Shown piece after piece: positions 14,248-25,885 of a stretch of DNA of 64,000 nucleotides. The notes under the pieces were generated by a model. The model ran no database searches and was not told where the DNA came from. It worked only from the letters and a program-made list of their open reading frames with translations. Each line of letters begins with the position of its first letter. The first letter of the stretch is position 1. Made by a program: the position numbers and the translations under genes. The stretch is from assembly GCA_028023455.1 (NCBI GenBank), contig JAQFVV010006221.1, positions 10,592,825 to 10,656,824 of the forward strand, written 5' to 3'. This DNA is from Epiperipatus broadwayi. Lineage: Eukaryota > Onychophora > Udeonychophora > Euonychophora > Peripatidae.

Positions 14248-14594
14248 CTCTATTATTAAATAACTGAAACACACAGGTTTATTATATACCTGTATTTATA
14301 TATGTTATAAATAGGGTATATGAGCACAGACTTTCACACGACCTACCATTCTCCACACTATCTCAGTATACACTTGAACACATTTATGTTGAAAAAGATA
14401 AATAATCACCAATATACGTATTTCATGCTAAACCAGCAATCATCAGTTGGTCCAGATTACTATCTCTACACATATATGCTACAAGTGCTCAGATATATAT
14501 TAAGATAGTCAAACCTTATACTTTAATGGACAGGCTTCAATCTACTCCACACTCCAACTGTCCATCCAATTGAACATCTGATGATGAAATGCTC
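14248..14594 (-). repeat. Interspersed repeat family A, minus orientation
   Basis: Read on the minus strand it carries all family blocks, including the CTGATGATTGCTGGTTTAGCATG centre and a degraded B-box-like end near 14320-14345. The right-hand boundary near 14594 carries the CATCTGATGATGAAATGCTC end block. The outermost part at 14248-14301 is repeated at 14708-14762, after which an ATT microsatellite begins. Confidence 0.85.
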
Positions 14595-14707
14595 AAAGGC
14601 CACCCTGAGGCTGAAATTCCTGTCACACCCATGTTGACCTAGTCAATATGACCCCTCATGTACAGGACATAATCCATTTAATACATATACAAGAGACGGG
14701 CAGACAT

Positions 14708-14758
14708 CTCTATTACGAAATAACTGAAACACACGGGCTTATTATATATCTGTGTTTA

Positions 14759-14762
<4 letters not shown>
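14708..14762 (-). repeat. Second copy of the family A end block
   Basis: About 54 bp match 14248-14301 (ATAACTGAAACACACAGG versus ATAACTGAAACACACGGG, then TTATATA...TTTATA). This is either a truncated A copy or a local duplication. The long ATT repeat starts exactly where it ends. Confidence 0.7.

Positions 14763-14855
<93 letters not shown>
14760..14855. repeat. (ATT)n microsatellite
   Basis: About 32 uninterrupted ATT units. The open frame through it is a pure tyrosine run and is not a gene. Confidence 0.98.
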
Positions 14856-16290
14856 TCTACACTTGGATGTCTTCCCATCACCAATATGACTCTAACATAC
14901 TAATGGGGAATGAAAAGAGATAAGATTTTGATAATATCCCACATTAAGTACATACACTAAATGCAGAGCAGAATTTTTTGTTAGTTGTTTATCGTTAACT
15001 AATATTTTGTTATCTGTTTCTTTTCATTTTTCGGTATAATTGACTAACATTCTTGCATGGACATTCTTTCCTATTAATATTAGAAATATTCATAGATAAT
15101 AAAAGGTTCCCAAGAATATTGATAATTATCAACATTAACTGGTCAAAAATAATCATTTAAATATGACTGTAAATAGTATTGATTTAGCCATTCAGATTTG
15201 CGGTCCTATAAAATTATTTTTTTATATGTATGCATTTGTAAACAATTGGTGACAAGTACATGAATTTCCATCATGGGTTAGGAATAAGGATTTTTATTAT
15301 TTTAAATAACAATATGGTACAAGATCATCCTTGGCTATAGCTGATTATATAACTCACTATTGTTAAACTATTTTGTGTTATTTTTTGTTGTTGTCATTCA
15401 ATAAATATTACAGAATTTATTATTCTAATCTGGTCTCTAGCTCATCATTATTATGTAGTTCATCATCATTACTATTACTAGTATTATCACAAATAGGCAT
15501 TTACACTAATTAATATAATAACCTTGAATATGTAATGCACACACACACCATATTCTATGTGCAGTGATATTAAAGAATATTTAAAGAGTTTCAATAATCA
15601 ATAATCATCTTTATAAAGATGCAATAGTTACTGACCAGTGTAATTTCATTGCCTGTTAAGAGAGACTAAAACATTTACTCCCTGAGTTTGAATACTGTGG
15701 TATAACGGAGCCAGGAAGGAGAGAGAACTGGATGAACTAACCCAAATTATATCCAAGTTAATAAAAATATACAGAGCTAGTCTATTGGAAGCAAACACAA
15801 TCATAGGTTATGTATTCATCACGTAATCATTTGCATCTTACCTAAAGATCCAAAGTCCAATTGTAGTAAGATGCACTCCCCCCTCTCCCGAATAATCCCG
15901 ACCTGTTACAATATATATATATTATAACAAAGATTTTCATGGTTATATGAGAAAATTAAAATCTTTTTAAGAATCACATCATGTTTAAACTGCCTGACAT
16001 TTTGGTGAAATTAGATTTATTCTTAACAAGACTACGGCAGTAATGCAGAATTATTTTATCTCAAATATTAACAAAACTAAGGCTGTAATGAAGAATTATT
16101 TTGTCTCAAATAATAACACAAATATGATTGCAGGTAAATTAAAGAATGGCCACTGATAAATGTGGTTGTCCAATCAAAATAGATGGTGGATTAACTTTTT
16201 TTTTACTTCTTTCCATCAGGTGATTTATTGAGTTGATTTTAGAAGAAAAAAGAAATAAAATAATCAGCTTTCATAAGGCTGGAGTATGCT
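14856..16290. other. AT-rich spacer, nothing recognised
   Basis: No gene, RNA or recurrent repeat family recognised. There is a short perfect hairpin of GTTACAATATA and its reverse complement near 15904-15930, and an imperfect duplicate at 16030-16070 and 16078-16130 (CTACGGCAGTAATGCAGAAT versus CTAAGGCTGTAATGAAGAAT). Confidence 0.4.
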
Positions 16291-16299
16291 CTACTCATT

Positions 16300-16400
16300 A
16301 CATTATATAACTATTTGGTCTAAGATTTAAAATTTCAATACTATAACGGTCGTATGGAATCTATGGATCATAGAGTCTTACCCCTAGGCCATTTGAACCT
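16300..16400 (-). repeat. Possible tRNA-derived SINE relic
   Basis: On the minus strand an A-box-like TGGCCTAGGGGTAAGACTC is followed after a tRNA-like spacing by a heavily decayed B-box-like region. The CATGATC/TATGATC-type middle resembles tRNA-derived SINE heads. The arms do not form a convincing cloverleaf and only one copy was seen, so this call is weak. Confidence 0.3.
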
Positions 16401-16674
16401 AGAAAATTTATAGAGTAGGCAGATACGTGCTGCTAAGATCTAACTTTTACATATGTATGATTTATTTTGACCGTCAGCTCATGGAGACACAGAGATAATA
16501 ATATATAACTTTATTTAATTTATATCTTAAATATAAAAAAATAAAAGCCACTGCCAGTAATTAACACATAAACAACATTTATTAATGCACATACATAATC
16601 ATTTAAAATTTGCGGAATAACATTTATTATTTTAGATTTTAATATTAACTTTGAATTTAAATTATTATTTTAAA

Positions 16675-17305
16675 TTTTAAACCATCCGTACAGATGAATT
16701 TAATAATATTTTTTTTATCATGTCAAATATGAATAAACTACATAGATTGCATTTGAAAAGAAAGTATTCTATCCCTTATTTAACCTTAGGCCAAAAGTTC
16801 ACAGTCAAACCGACGTCAATCCATCTGATACATCGATGTATTCAATGTAGCATAAAATACGACAGCACAAATACCATACTGTCAGGAATGTACATCTGAA
16901 CAGCATGGTTAAAGAAGACATTGACTCTCATCCAGACAGGAATACTACATCTGTCTGACAAGAAAAGCAATAAAAAACTCCACAGGAAGGGACTGTGTTT
17001 TCCATCTTACAATTCCCTTCCATAGACAAAAAGGGTGTGTGTGGCATATAATGTGATCCTGCATGTAGTGAACCTCATACTACATTTACTAATTACACAG
17101 ATATATCCAATCCATTGACCCAATCTAACTATGAAACAAATAACCCATGATTAACCCTCCCTTAATTAATTAATATAACTTTACAAATCTATATAGCCAT
17201 TCATGCCCGACTTAAATTTAACATTTATATAATTTCGCACAGATGAATTTTATAAGTTTGTTTTATAATGTTGAGTATAGATTGGCTACATAGATTACAC
17301 AATTA
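16675..17305. repeat. Pair of diverged direct repeats
   Basis: About 60-90 bp at 16685-16765 resemble 17230-17310: ACAGATGAATTTAATAA versus ACAGATGAATTTTATAA, and CTACATAGATTGCA versus CTACATAGATTACA. The 450 bp between them are a little GC-richer and unrecognised. This may be an old dispersed repeat or the ends of a decayed element. Confidence 0.35.
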
Positions 17306-17554
17306 AAAACATTTCAAAATAAACATAGACGATCAAAATATAAAGTCATTGAAGGAATTGCAGAGGGAAATTTACAAGAAACCCAATGGCATTCTCCATA
17401 AGATGCTGCATTGACACCAATAACTTAAAAGACATCCTAATAAATACATTTTAGATACTCAATGTAAGGTATCATTATTTACCAAAGGTCTATATATTTT
17501 AATCAAATATAAAAATAAAAACATAATTAAATGTTAATGAATCTATGCAAGCAT

Positions 17555-19350
17555 CTATCATCATCATCATCATCATCATCATCAACCATTATCAATCCAC
17601 TGCAGGATGAAGGTCTCTCCAAGTTTAATCCATCTTCTCCAATCTTTAGCTTCTCTTCTCCACAACACCCCTGCACATTTTCTTATTTCATCCATCCATC
17701 TCACATGTGGTCTCTTTCTGGGTCTTTTACAATCTCTTGGAATCCGGTTTAAAATTTCAATTGTCCATCTATTATCATCTCTTCTAGCAATATGTCCAGC
17801 CCAATTCCATTTCACTCTTTTTTTTCAATAAGGTCAGTAACACCTGTTTGTTGTCTTAACCATACATTGCGTTTTCGATCTCTTCTTGTTACTCCCAACA
17901 TACATCTCTCCAGACTCCTTTGAGTGGTCTGAAGTCTCTGTATTGCTCTTTTATTAAGTGTCCAAGTCTCAGATCCATAAGTAAGAACTGGTAAAACACA
18001 TTTGTTAAAAACTTTCAAACACATAGGCATATTTCCTTTTAGTATCAAGTTATTTCTACCAAAAGCACTCCAACCAAGTTTAATTCTATGATTAATTTCC
18101 TCCATTATGTTTCCATCTGTATTAATAATCTGACCAAGATATTTGTAATTGTTAACTTCTTCTAATTCTTCATAATCAATCTTTATTTTCATATTTTGAG
18201 CAAATCGATTAAACATTACTTTAGTCTTTTTAACATTTATCTTTAGTCCTACTTTTCTACTTTCATCTGCTAACTCCTGCAACATTTCCTGCAGCTCTGA
18301 AGCATTATTTGCAAAAATAACTACATTATCTGCGAAATCTAAATGACTTAAATACTCTCCATTTACTTTCACTCCTTTAGTTTACCATTTTAATCCACAA
18401 AATACTTCGTGCAGCACTGCTGTAAAGAGTTTTGGAGATATGGAGTCACCTTGTCTTACACCTTTCTCAATGTTGATTTTTCCAGTATCATTATGTAATC
18501 TAATTGTTGCTGTTGCATTTTTATAAATATTCTCTAAAATATGACAATATCCTGGATCTATACCTTGATGATCCAATGCTTTAATCACTGAAGAAATGTG
18601 TATAGAATCGAATGCCTTTTCATAATCTACAAATCCAAAACATAATGACAACTCATATTCGTTTGTCCTTTCTATGACTTCTCTCAATACCTGAATATGA
18701 TCTATTGTACTAAAACCACTTTTAAATCCAGCTTGTTCTCTTGGTTGGTGGAAATCCAAAGTTCTCTGTAGACGAGTTGTAATTATCTTGGTAAAAATTT
18801 TATATAAAACTGATAAAAGGCTGATAGGTCTGTAATTTCTAATATCTTCTTTATCACCTTTTTTAAATATTAATATTATTACTGCATTCTTCCAATCTTC
18901 CGGTACATCTTTATCATTTAGACATTTGGTATACAACTTTGCTAAAATTGTTTCTATTTCTTCACCTGCTTCTTTTAATATATCAATTATCATTCCATCA
19001 TTTCCTGGAGCCTTTCCTTTCTTCATACACTTAATTGCATGTCTCATTTCTTCATTTAAAATTCTGGGCAATTCGGAAGATGTAATAGATATAGGAGGTA
19101 CTTGTTCTTTATTACTATATAATTCTTGATAAAAATCTTCTACCAATTTCATGATGTCATCTCTCTTTTTAGTAATAATTCCATCTTTTTTTCTTATTGC
19201 AGATATAAATTTCCTACCAATACCAAAATGTTGTTTAACATTTTTGAGACTTTATTTTCTTCTACAGCTTTCCTTGCTATTTCACAGTTATACTTTCTTA
19301 TATCATTTTCAACTTTTTTCCGCATCTATACCCAACTTATATTTAATGCA
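17555..19350 (-). pseudogene. RTE-clade LINE, reverse transcriptase and 3' end (5'-truncated)
   Basis: This is the best preserved non-LTR retrotransposon here. The segment at 18382-19152 carries reverse transcriptase motifs in order: FKKGDKEDIRNYRPISLL, then FVDYEKAFDS (residues 174-183), then GVRQGDSISP (231-240). The segment at 17812-18372 carries the catalytic box as FADN (about 18325-18336), where the family normally has FADD. The thumb and C-terminal part (VLPVLTYGSETWTLNKR, then WAGHIARRDD and RPHVRWMDEIRKCAG) runs to about 17590. The 3' end is an ATC/GAT trinucleotide run (17558-17584), typical of RTE tails. Inactivating changes are a stop at about 18380, a frameshift in the T run at 17813-17822, another frameshift near 19230, the Asp-to-Asn change, and loss of the endonuclease. 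RTE elements copy their RNA into nicked chromosomal DNA. Confidence 0.93.
17558..17584 (-). repeat. RTE 3' terminal (GAT)n tail
   Basis: Nine trinucleotide units end the RTE copy. Related copies here end in the same kind of tail (23580-23595 and 31250-31266). Short trinucleotide tails instead of poly-A are a known trait of the RTE clade. Confidence 0.85.
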
Positions 19351-19993
19351 TTTAAATAATTTTTATACAATAAATATTAATAATAATAAAATAATGGAAA
19401 TGATTTTTAGCAAACTCAAATGTATAAAAATTAAACATTAATAATTGATTTGAAAAGTCAGATTAAAGTTCATTTTAAAAAAATTAGGTTTGCTGAATAT
19501 TAAAAGCTTGTCAAATCTTAACAAAGTTTTTAATTTCTTTTAAATTTTACAGTTCATGTCTTACAGTAGAAGAATCCCAGTTCCCACGATGTCTCTATTT
19601 GAAGACTGCTCTGTTGTTCTGGAGATGTCCTTAGCTGGTTCAATCCTGGAATTACAGTCATTTCATTTGAAGTAAGTGAGAGAAAGTGACAAGTACATCT
19701 TATTGCCCTTCTCACAAAATCAAGCTGGAACTGTTATTAATTTCAATATTTTTCCTTTTATACCCATCATCCGTATTCACTGAACAATGGTTTCCTGTTC
19801 CAAATTTTCATTACAGTCCGAGCCTTCTTTGCTGCTTCTGTTGGACATCTAATTTATTTTTATTCTCTTATCTATATTTTATCTGACTTTTTTATATAAG
19901 AGCCCCAAGGGCTAGTTTGCTTTTCATTTAATTTATAAAACAATCATTTCCATTTACAAAAATATTTTATCTTTAGATCTTGTACTTTTTTCT
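19351..19993. other. AT-rich spacer between two LINE fossils
   Basis: Nothing recognised. A more complex patch at about 19555-19700 shows no motif. The final bases (19994-20004) form the candidate target-site duplication of the downstream LINE. Confidence 0.4.
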
Positions 19994-20004
19994 AAAAAAG
20001 TACG
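19994..20004 (+). repeat. Candidate 5' target-site duplication
   Basis: AAAAAAGTACG here is repeated at 22588-22598, directly after the poly-A of the LINE at 20005-22593. The 11-bp length and A-rich start suit target-primed reverse transcription. Because part of the match is the poly-A run, the informative shared part is only GTACG plus preceding As. Confidence 0.5.
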
Positions 20005-22593
20005 TTCAAATAATTTTCAAACAGGAAATATATGGAATTATACCACAACCAATCACAACATAAATGAAGCCCAAATATTACAAAAGCTACAGGCATTTTC
20101 TGAAAACACTCATCCTGCCCTTCATGCAATCCCTAAATTTGTACTATTACATCTTAGTCACTACACTATTCCCATAGTCAAGAAGATGATTGACTTGCTG
20201 GCTGAAGACTTTCAGAACATTCCAGATTTGTACCCAATGGCATTGGTCCTTTTTCTTAAAAAATAAGAAAATTCATCTAGTCTCAACAATCTATGACCTA
20301 TTTCCATGATACCATTGCTAATTAAGACAATTGAATTCTTAATCAAGGACCAGATTCAACCCCAACTTTACACACATATTTTATCTTTTCAATTTGCCCG
20401 AAAAGAATCATCCACTATTGGTGCAGTTCAGCATTTTCTTTTGCTAACTGAACATGTCAGACAAAACAATAAGTCAAAGCCACTGGCTGTACAGTTGGAC
20501 TTCTCAGCATTTGACTCTGTAATACCATCTGGACTGTTCCAGACAATGCGGGAGTATCAGGTGCCAGATGTGTACATCAGAATAATAGCAAACCTTTTAC
20601 TAAATCGTTCCATATTTACTTCTTTGGATGGAAAGTTGTCTACAGGTTTAAGACCTCAAATCTCGATTCCACCGGGTTCTCCCCTAGTATCATTATGTTT
20701 TATAACTTACATCAACCCCATGCTCAAGGACATCGAGAATATCTTGCCAGGCATTTATGTTCCTGCCATCAAGCAACAAATCAACCATATCTCCTATGTG
20801 GATGATGTTACCATTTTTCTTCCCAGTGAAGCTCATCTCCCAACACTCTTCACAATTATTGACAAGCATGTCAAAATATTAAACTTCCAAATTAACAATA
20901 GTAAATCTTCCATCTGGAGAATTAAAACAGGAACAACAATCCCATCCAGGTTCACAGCCAAGCCACAGCTTTTCTTAGGATTCCCCATGGCAAAAACAAA
21001 AGTTATCATGATTAGAGAAATTCAAAATTCAATCCTTCAAAAAACCAATAAAACAATCAATGCTCTCTCTCATATTTCACTTTCAATTCCTGGTAAAATC
21101 ACCCTCCTTAAAATGCTAGTGTTTTCAAGACTCAATTACTAGCTACCAATCATCAAGATCACTAAATTCTTTGGTAAACAAATAGGCTCATTGTGTACTA
21201 AGATTTTGTGGAAAAGAAAGGTTGTGGCTATAAGCTTGGCAAAAGCCCAAATGCCTAGAGAACTGAACGGTCTTGGTCTACACTCGGTTGCTAAATTATA
21301 TTTGCAAAAATCACTAAATCTGCTACACAACTATTCATTGGAAATGGACTATACCAATTTAATCCAAGAATTTCAACCTACTGACATACCACCTCCCTAT
21401 AGTAAAGGATAGTTGACTGACATCTGGACACATGTCAATGGCTGTATAAACTTAACTCCAAACATCTTCAATGAAAAAAAAGTCCTACTGGGAAACGTAT
21501 AGACTAAAGAAAGATTGTCCCTCAGCTCTTCATAATGCTTGTGGATTAAACAACAAATTATTCATCAAAAAAGCCAAAAATTGATATGTGGAACCCAAAT
21601 TTATTGTCTTTCTTCTGAAATTAAACCTCTCATCACTACCCACTAACCAGTTCCTCATAATGAGAAGGGGTTTTAATAAAATTAGCTCTCAATGTCAACT
21701 CTGTCAGAGGGATGAGGAAACAATTCAACACATTTTCCTAGATTGTCCATCTCTCAGAAATCTTAGGTTTTTCATTGACGAAAAGGTAAAACGCTATTCT
21801 ACAGATGCACTCTTAATCCAGCAAGCAATTAAAGCTGGCAATTTTGCTAACATTAGATTAGCAATTTTCCTATCCTTTGCCATCTGGCTAATGGGATGCA
21901 GTTTTGTTCTGGGCAGCATGAACACCAGCACCCTTCAAATATTTAAAACACTCAACAAGGGTAATATCATCAGAGATAAAATGCTTGCTCCAGATTGGCT
22001 GTATCAACAAACCTGGGCCGGCACCTCCATGTTGGTTCATTGATTATTGCAAAGATATCAATGATCAAGTTTGAGTCTTGCCTCATCAATGCAATACCAA
22101 AATGAGCTCAGTCATACATGACAACTCTATCAGACTATGTAATTACTACCAATTACTGGATTGATCACATCATCCACCTCAACAATAAAAGTTAACATAT
22201 TTAATCATGAACTAAATTGCTTGACTTATAAGAAAGTGATGGACAGATCTCGAGATGCTTGGGCTAGGATTGATAGATTTGGAGTGAATCACTGTCCTTG
22301 CCAGCGTTTTCCCAGCTCGCTTGGTCTCTGCCTTGCATCTTGATTTTAATCTTATACTTATTATAGATTTTGATGTGCCTTTTCAGTGATCAAAGAGGCA
22401 TGCATAATTGTTCAACTGGGGCAAAGTATGGTCCAATATAGAATTCTACTGAAGCGTTGATCCAACAATCTTGTATGTATTCACTTTTCATTTAGCTATG
22501 GACATTGCTTGGTATTCATGTAATCGTCATTGTATAAAGTTGTATCAATTGTTTAAATAAATCGTTATTTTTATAAAAAAAAAAAAAAAAAAA
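20005..22593 (+). pseudogene. L1-like non-LTR retrotransposon, 5'-truncated ORF2 with poly-A
   Basis: The reading frame shows reverse transcriptase motifs: ENSSSLNNL then PISMIPLLIKTIEFL (about 20270-20340), LDFSAFDS (motif A), PPGSPLVS (motif B) and YVDD at 20795-20806 (catalytic box, intact). A C-terminal zinc-knuckle-like CQLCQRDEETIQHIFLDC (about 21690-21750) follows. The frame is broken by stops near 20265, 20293, 21140, 21410 and 21580, with a frameshift at the A run near 21475-21482. The 3' untranslated part ends with AAATAAATC then 19 As (22575-22593). The 5' part of ORF2, including any endonuclease, is missing. Poly-A plus zinc knuckle fits an L1-like group. The precise clade is not certain. 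Confidence 0.88.
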
Positions 22594-22598
22594 GTACG
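22588..22598 (+). repeat. Candidate 3' target-site duplication
   Basis: AAAAAAGTACG matches 19994-20004 on the other side of the LINE. It overlaps the poly-A tail, so only the final GTACG is independent evidence. Confidence 0.5.
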
Positions 22599-22989
22599 AA
22601 TACATTGAACAACACTTTAATTTTAGCTTTTACTTTTTTATTTATGAACTAAAAAAAAATTTTTATTCTAATTTTAAATTAATGTACACTTTCTCATAGT
22701 TCTTAAATCATATTTTCATAAAGTAACTATTATTTTAGCATTATCAAAGCTAAAGCATGACCAATTTCTAAAAATATACGATGTAAAAGGTGAAGTAATG
22801 AACTAGTGACTGAAGGCAAAATACTTCCTTATAAGATAGCCTTGACAAGGATATCCCGAAGAAGATAAAAAAGTATTGCATTATATTTTGACTAACATAA
22901 GATATAAATTTCAGAAAATATAATGTATTTAATAGGAAACGATTATAAATTATTGAGATACATTACATTTTAATACACAGCTAAAAAGA

Positions 22990-23600
22990 TAAAAATTATT
23001 AAGAAATTAAAACTGATGTTCATAAAACTCCAGTATGTAGCTACAAATTTAAACTAGAACTTTCAAATCATTTTAAAATATTAACAGATTTTGATAATGG
23101 CTCAAACTTGAATAAATTTACCTAGAAAAGTTTTATAATCCATTAAGACTGTCTATAAAAGGAGCACATTCCCAAAAGAAGCTATTTTAGAATAAATTTT
23201 CAACTGATACAGTAATTCGTAAAGATAAAATAAGGAATATGATTTTTTTTTTTTTTTTTAAAAAAAAGATATATTTAAAAAATAAAATAACTAGAATTCT
23301 GTAAAATGATATCAAAATAATTATTAATGGTGACATACAAAAGTATAACTATGAAGAATCAAAAAAACCCTACAAAAGTGATGATAACAGATGGCCAGTT
23401 TAAAACCTAAACTGGATTCTAAAAGATTGTAAAAGACCTAGAGAGAAACCACATGTGAGGTGCATGAATGAAATAAGAAAATATGCTGTGGTGATGTGGA
23501 GAAGAGAGGCTAGAGAGCAGAGAAGATGGATTAAATTTGGAGAGATCATCATAATGCAGTGGTTCAGTAGTAGTTAAAACGATGATGATGATTTATTATA
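22990..23600 (+). pseudogene. RTE LINE relic with internal deletion
   Basis: The left part at about 23040-23120 (AATTTAAACTAGAACTTTC and ATATTAACAGATTTTGATAA) matches the linker between endonuclease and reverse transcriptase of the 38.0-kb RTE copy. From about 23378 the sequence jumps to the RTE 3' end. There it reads GATGATAACAGATGGCCAGT, then the RNA-binding-like tail corresponding to RPHVRWMDEIRK, with many substitutions. It ends in GAT repeats at 23580-23595. The entire reverse transcriptase is missing, by internal deletion or recombination between copies. Confidence 0.7.
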
Positions 23601-23604
23601 AAAC

Positions 23605-25310
23605 ATCTTAGTATAAAAGATAGATGACATCATGAAATTTGTAAAAAAAATTCTACAAAAAGTTATACAGTAGTAATGAACAAAATATTTTGATGAAAGA
23701 TATGAATCTTAAAATACAATCTATGAAGAATGATTGAATTATTATAAGTGTTTAAAGGGAAGAAGGTAAAAAATAGATGCTATTCACAAATCTATATACC
23801 TAATACTTAAATAATGAATCTCCCTGATGAATAGGAAAATATCGTAGTGATACTGATATAATAAAAAAGTTAAAAAGTAAAATATCAGAATTGTAAGTCT
23901 GTTTTCTGTCATTTCTATACAAAATATTTACTAAGATCATTATAACTGTTCTTCAGAAAATATTTGGACTCATACTAAAATTAGTTGTCATACTTTAGAT
24001 TATGTAAAAGTATTCTGAGAAGTTATATAAAGAATCAATAGATATGTTTCTACATTATGCATTGGATTTATAGATTAAGAAAAGGCAGCTGTTTTTATTT
24101 GTCAATAATAAAAATTCTAAACATTAAAATATAGAACTAGGATATAATAGTAGTAGAATTAATATTAATTAGTATATAGTAAAATAATTTCATTTCCTTC
24201 ATAACAGTTTTTAAAATAGGAAGCTAATGGAATAAAAAATAAAAATCTGTAAATAATGCTTCATCGCTTTATGAAATGTTGCAAGAATTAGAAAATGGAT
24301 GCAAGAAAATAAGACTAAACAGAAATGCTAAAAATTAATGTTCAATAGCTCAAAAGAAAAAAGAAAATAAAGATTGATAGTTATATAGTAGAAGAAGTGA
24401 TCAACTATAAATATTTTAACATTAGCAAAGTAGTGCCACCAAGTGGAAGCCTTCATAATTAATGGATTCAGAAAGGTTTGTGCATAAATTTCCTATCTAA
24501 TGTCTATTCATTCAATATCTCTAAACTAGTTTGAACTTGTGGCTTTCAGTGAGGCATCAGATAGGGATATTATGCACAAATCTTACTGTATCCATTGATT
24601 ATAAAGGCTCGCACCTGGTAGCACTACTATATGGAGAGTTTGCTATTATTATTAACAACCTGTGTACACATATAAATTGGTGATCATGTGATATAAATAT
24701 TTTAGTTAGTTATTAACACAGGCAAAAATAGAAATTGATTTTCCCCTTCATTTGTATTTGTAATTTAACATTGCAAAAGTTTGTTCACCACAATTGATTA
24801 TGGTGAACATCATTGAAAGTGCACTTAGCATTAGGTTATAAAGAAGAAATAACCACTTCATTGCATAGGCAAACATTTATAAATTTGAAGATGGCAATAT
24901 AGTAAATGAAATTAATTGAGGCTTAAGCTCAAATAGATTAATTTTATTAAAAATAATTTAATACTAAAAGAAAATATATCTATGTGCTTGAAAAAAGAAG
25001 TGTTTATTAAATGTGTTTCTCCAGTGGATGAGGGCAGTGTATGCTGAGAGTATCAAAAAAAATTGAATGCAAAATATGTATGAGATATCATTGGAAGACT
25101 TAAGAGGTTAAATGATTTTTGACTGAATATGTCACTAAAATAATTAATAATAGATACAAAATAAAATCTTAAACTGGATTGCAATAGATTATAAAATGTA
25201 TGGGAAGTAAAATGAATGGATGAGATAAAAAGTAATGTAAAAAGATAAGACTGGATTAAGCTGGAAAGACCATCATCCTGTAATGAACTGATAATTATTA
25301 AAAATGTTGA
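23605..25310 (+). pseudogene. RTE LINE relic, split by a family B insertion
   Basis: The DNA aligns in order with the reverse complement of the 17.6-19.2 kb RTE copy. It starts at GATGACATCATGAAATTTGT (about 23621), passes the NYRPISLL region (about 23890) and the FGFVDYEKAF region (about 24055). It then matches AAATAATGCTTCA...GAAATGTTGCAAGAATTAG (about 24250) up to about 24425. It resumes at about 24885 and runs to the RTE 3' end near 25310. Stops and indels throughout show that it is old. The gap between 24430 and 24880 holds a fold-back element of family B, so B inserted after RTE. Confidence 0.8.
24430..24880. repeat. Fold-back family B element inserted in RTE relic
   Basis: The left end reads AGTAGTGCCACCAAGTGGAA. 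The right half reads ATTATGCACAAATCTTACTG...GCACCTGGTAGCACTACTATATGGAGAG, an imperfect inverted copy. A GTGATCATGTGAT block follows, as in other B copies. Beyond about 24720 the insert continues with unassigned DNA, including a small hairpin (GTTCACCA opposite TGGTGAAC, 24783-24808), until RTE sequence resumes. Confidence 0.7.
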
Positions 25311-25689
25311 CAATCATGACTTCCAAAGTAACAAAGGGAAAAGGTCTAATTTAAGAAATGTGCAATTAAACTTTTTGGTATTTTAACTTTCTGTCATAAT
25401 TATCCAGTAGAAGATAGCAGTTATCTATCAGGAAAGTGAAATTTATAAAAACCTACAAAACATCTCATAAACTCTGGTTAAACATTACTTCTAAGTAAAA
25501 ATATATATTGTTCCTATTCTAGTTTTGCCAACTATGTTTTGTAACAATTCTGGCCAAGTAAATATAGGTGTTTATAGTCATTAAAAACTGAAGATACTAA
25601 AACTTGTAGTAAACAGATATCAAAATACAAAAAGTTGGCTTAAATTCAAAACATTGGACTGATAGCTTACTATTTAAAAATGGAATAAA

Positions 25690-25885
25690 AAATGGTCACT
25701 GAGAAAAAGGTATACAAGATCCCAAAATCCCATGTGCAATAGATACAGATCCAAATTCTTCTCTGACAAAATCATCACTAGATAGGGATTTTATGCACAA
25801 GCCTTCTGGCAACCATTGATTTCTCTGGCTTGCATTGAATGGCACTACTGTAAAGAGAGTTTTGCCTGTTTTAATAATCTCTGAC
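25690..25885. repeat. Family B fold-back copy, one arm eroded
   Basis: The right arm is clear at 25780-25880: TAGATAGGGATTTTATGCAC, then AAGCCTTCTGGCAACCATTG, then GGCACTACTGTAAAGAGAG and TTTTGCCTGTTTTAATAAT. The left half is only weakly recognisable. It is non-coding. Confidence 0.7.

Noticed and set aside
14648-14923. 91-codon open frame with a tyrosine run
   Set aside because: It is a product of the ATT microsatellite plus a family A fragment.
17531-17831. Plus-strand open frames overlapping the RTE copy
   Set aside because: They are antisense shadows of the minus-strand RTE 3' coding region.
24783-24808. Transcription terminator hairpin
   Set aside because: It is an 8-bp hairpin in a eukaryotic transposon insert, and bacterial-type termination does not apply.
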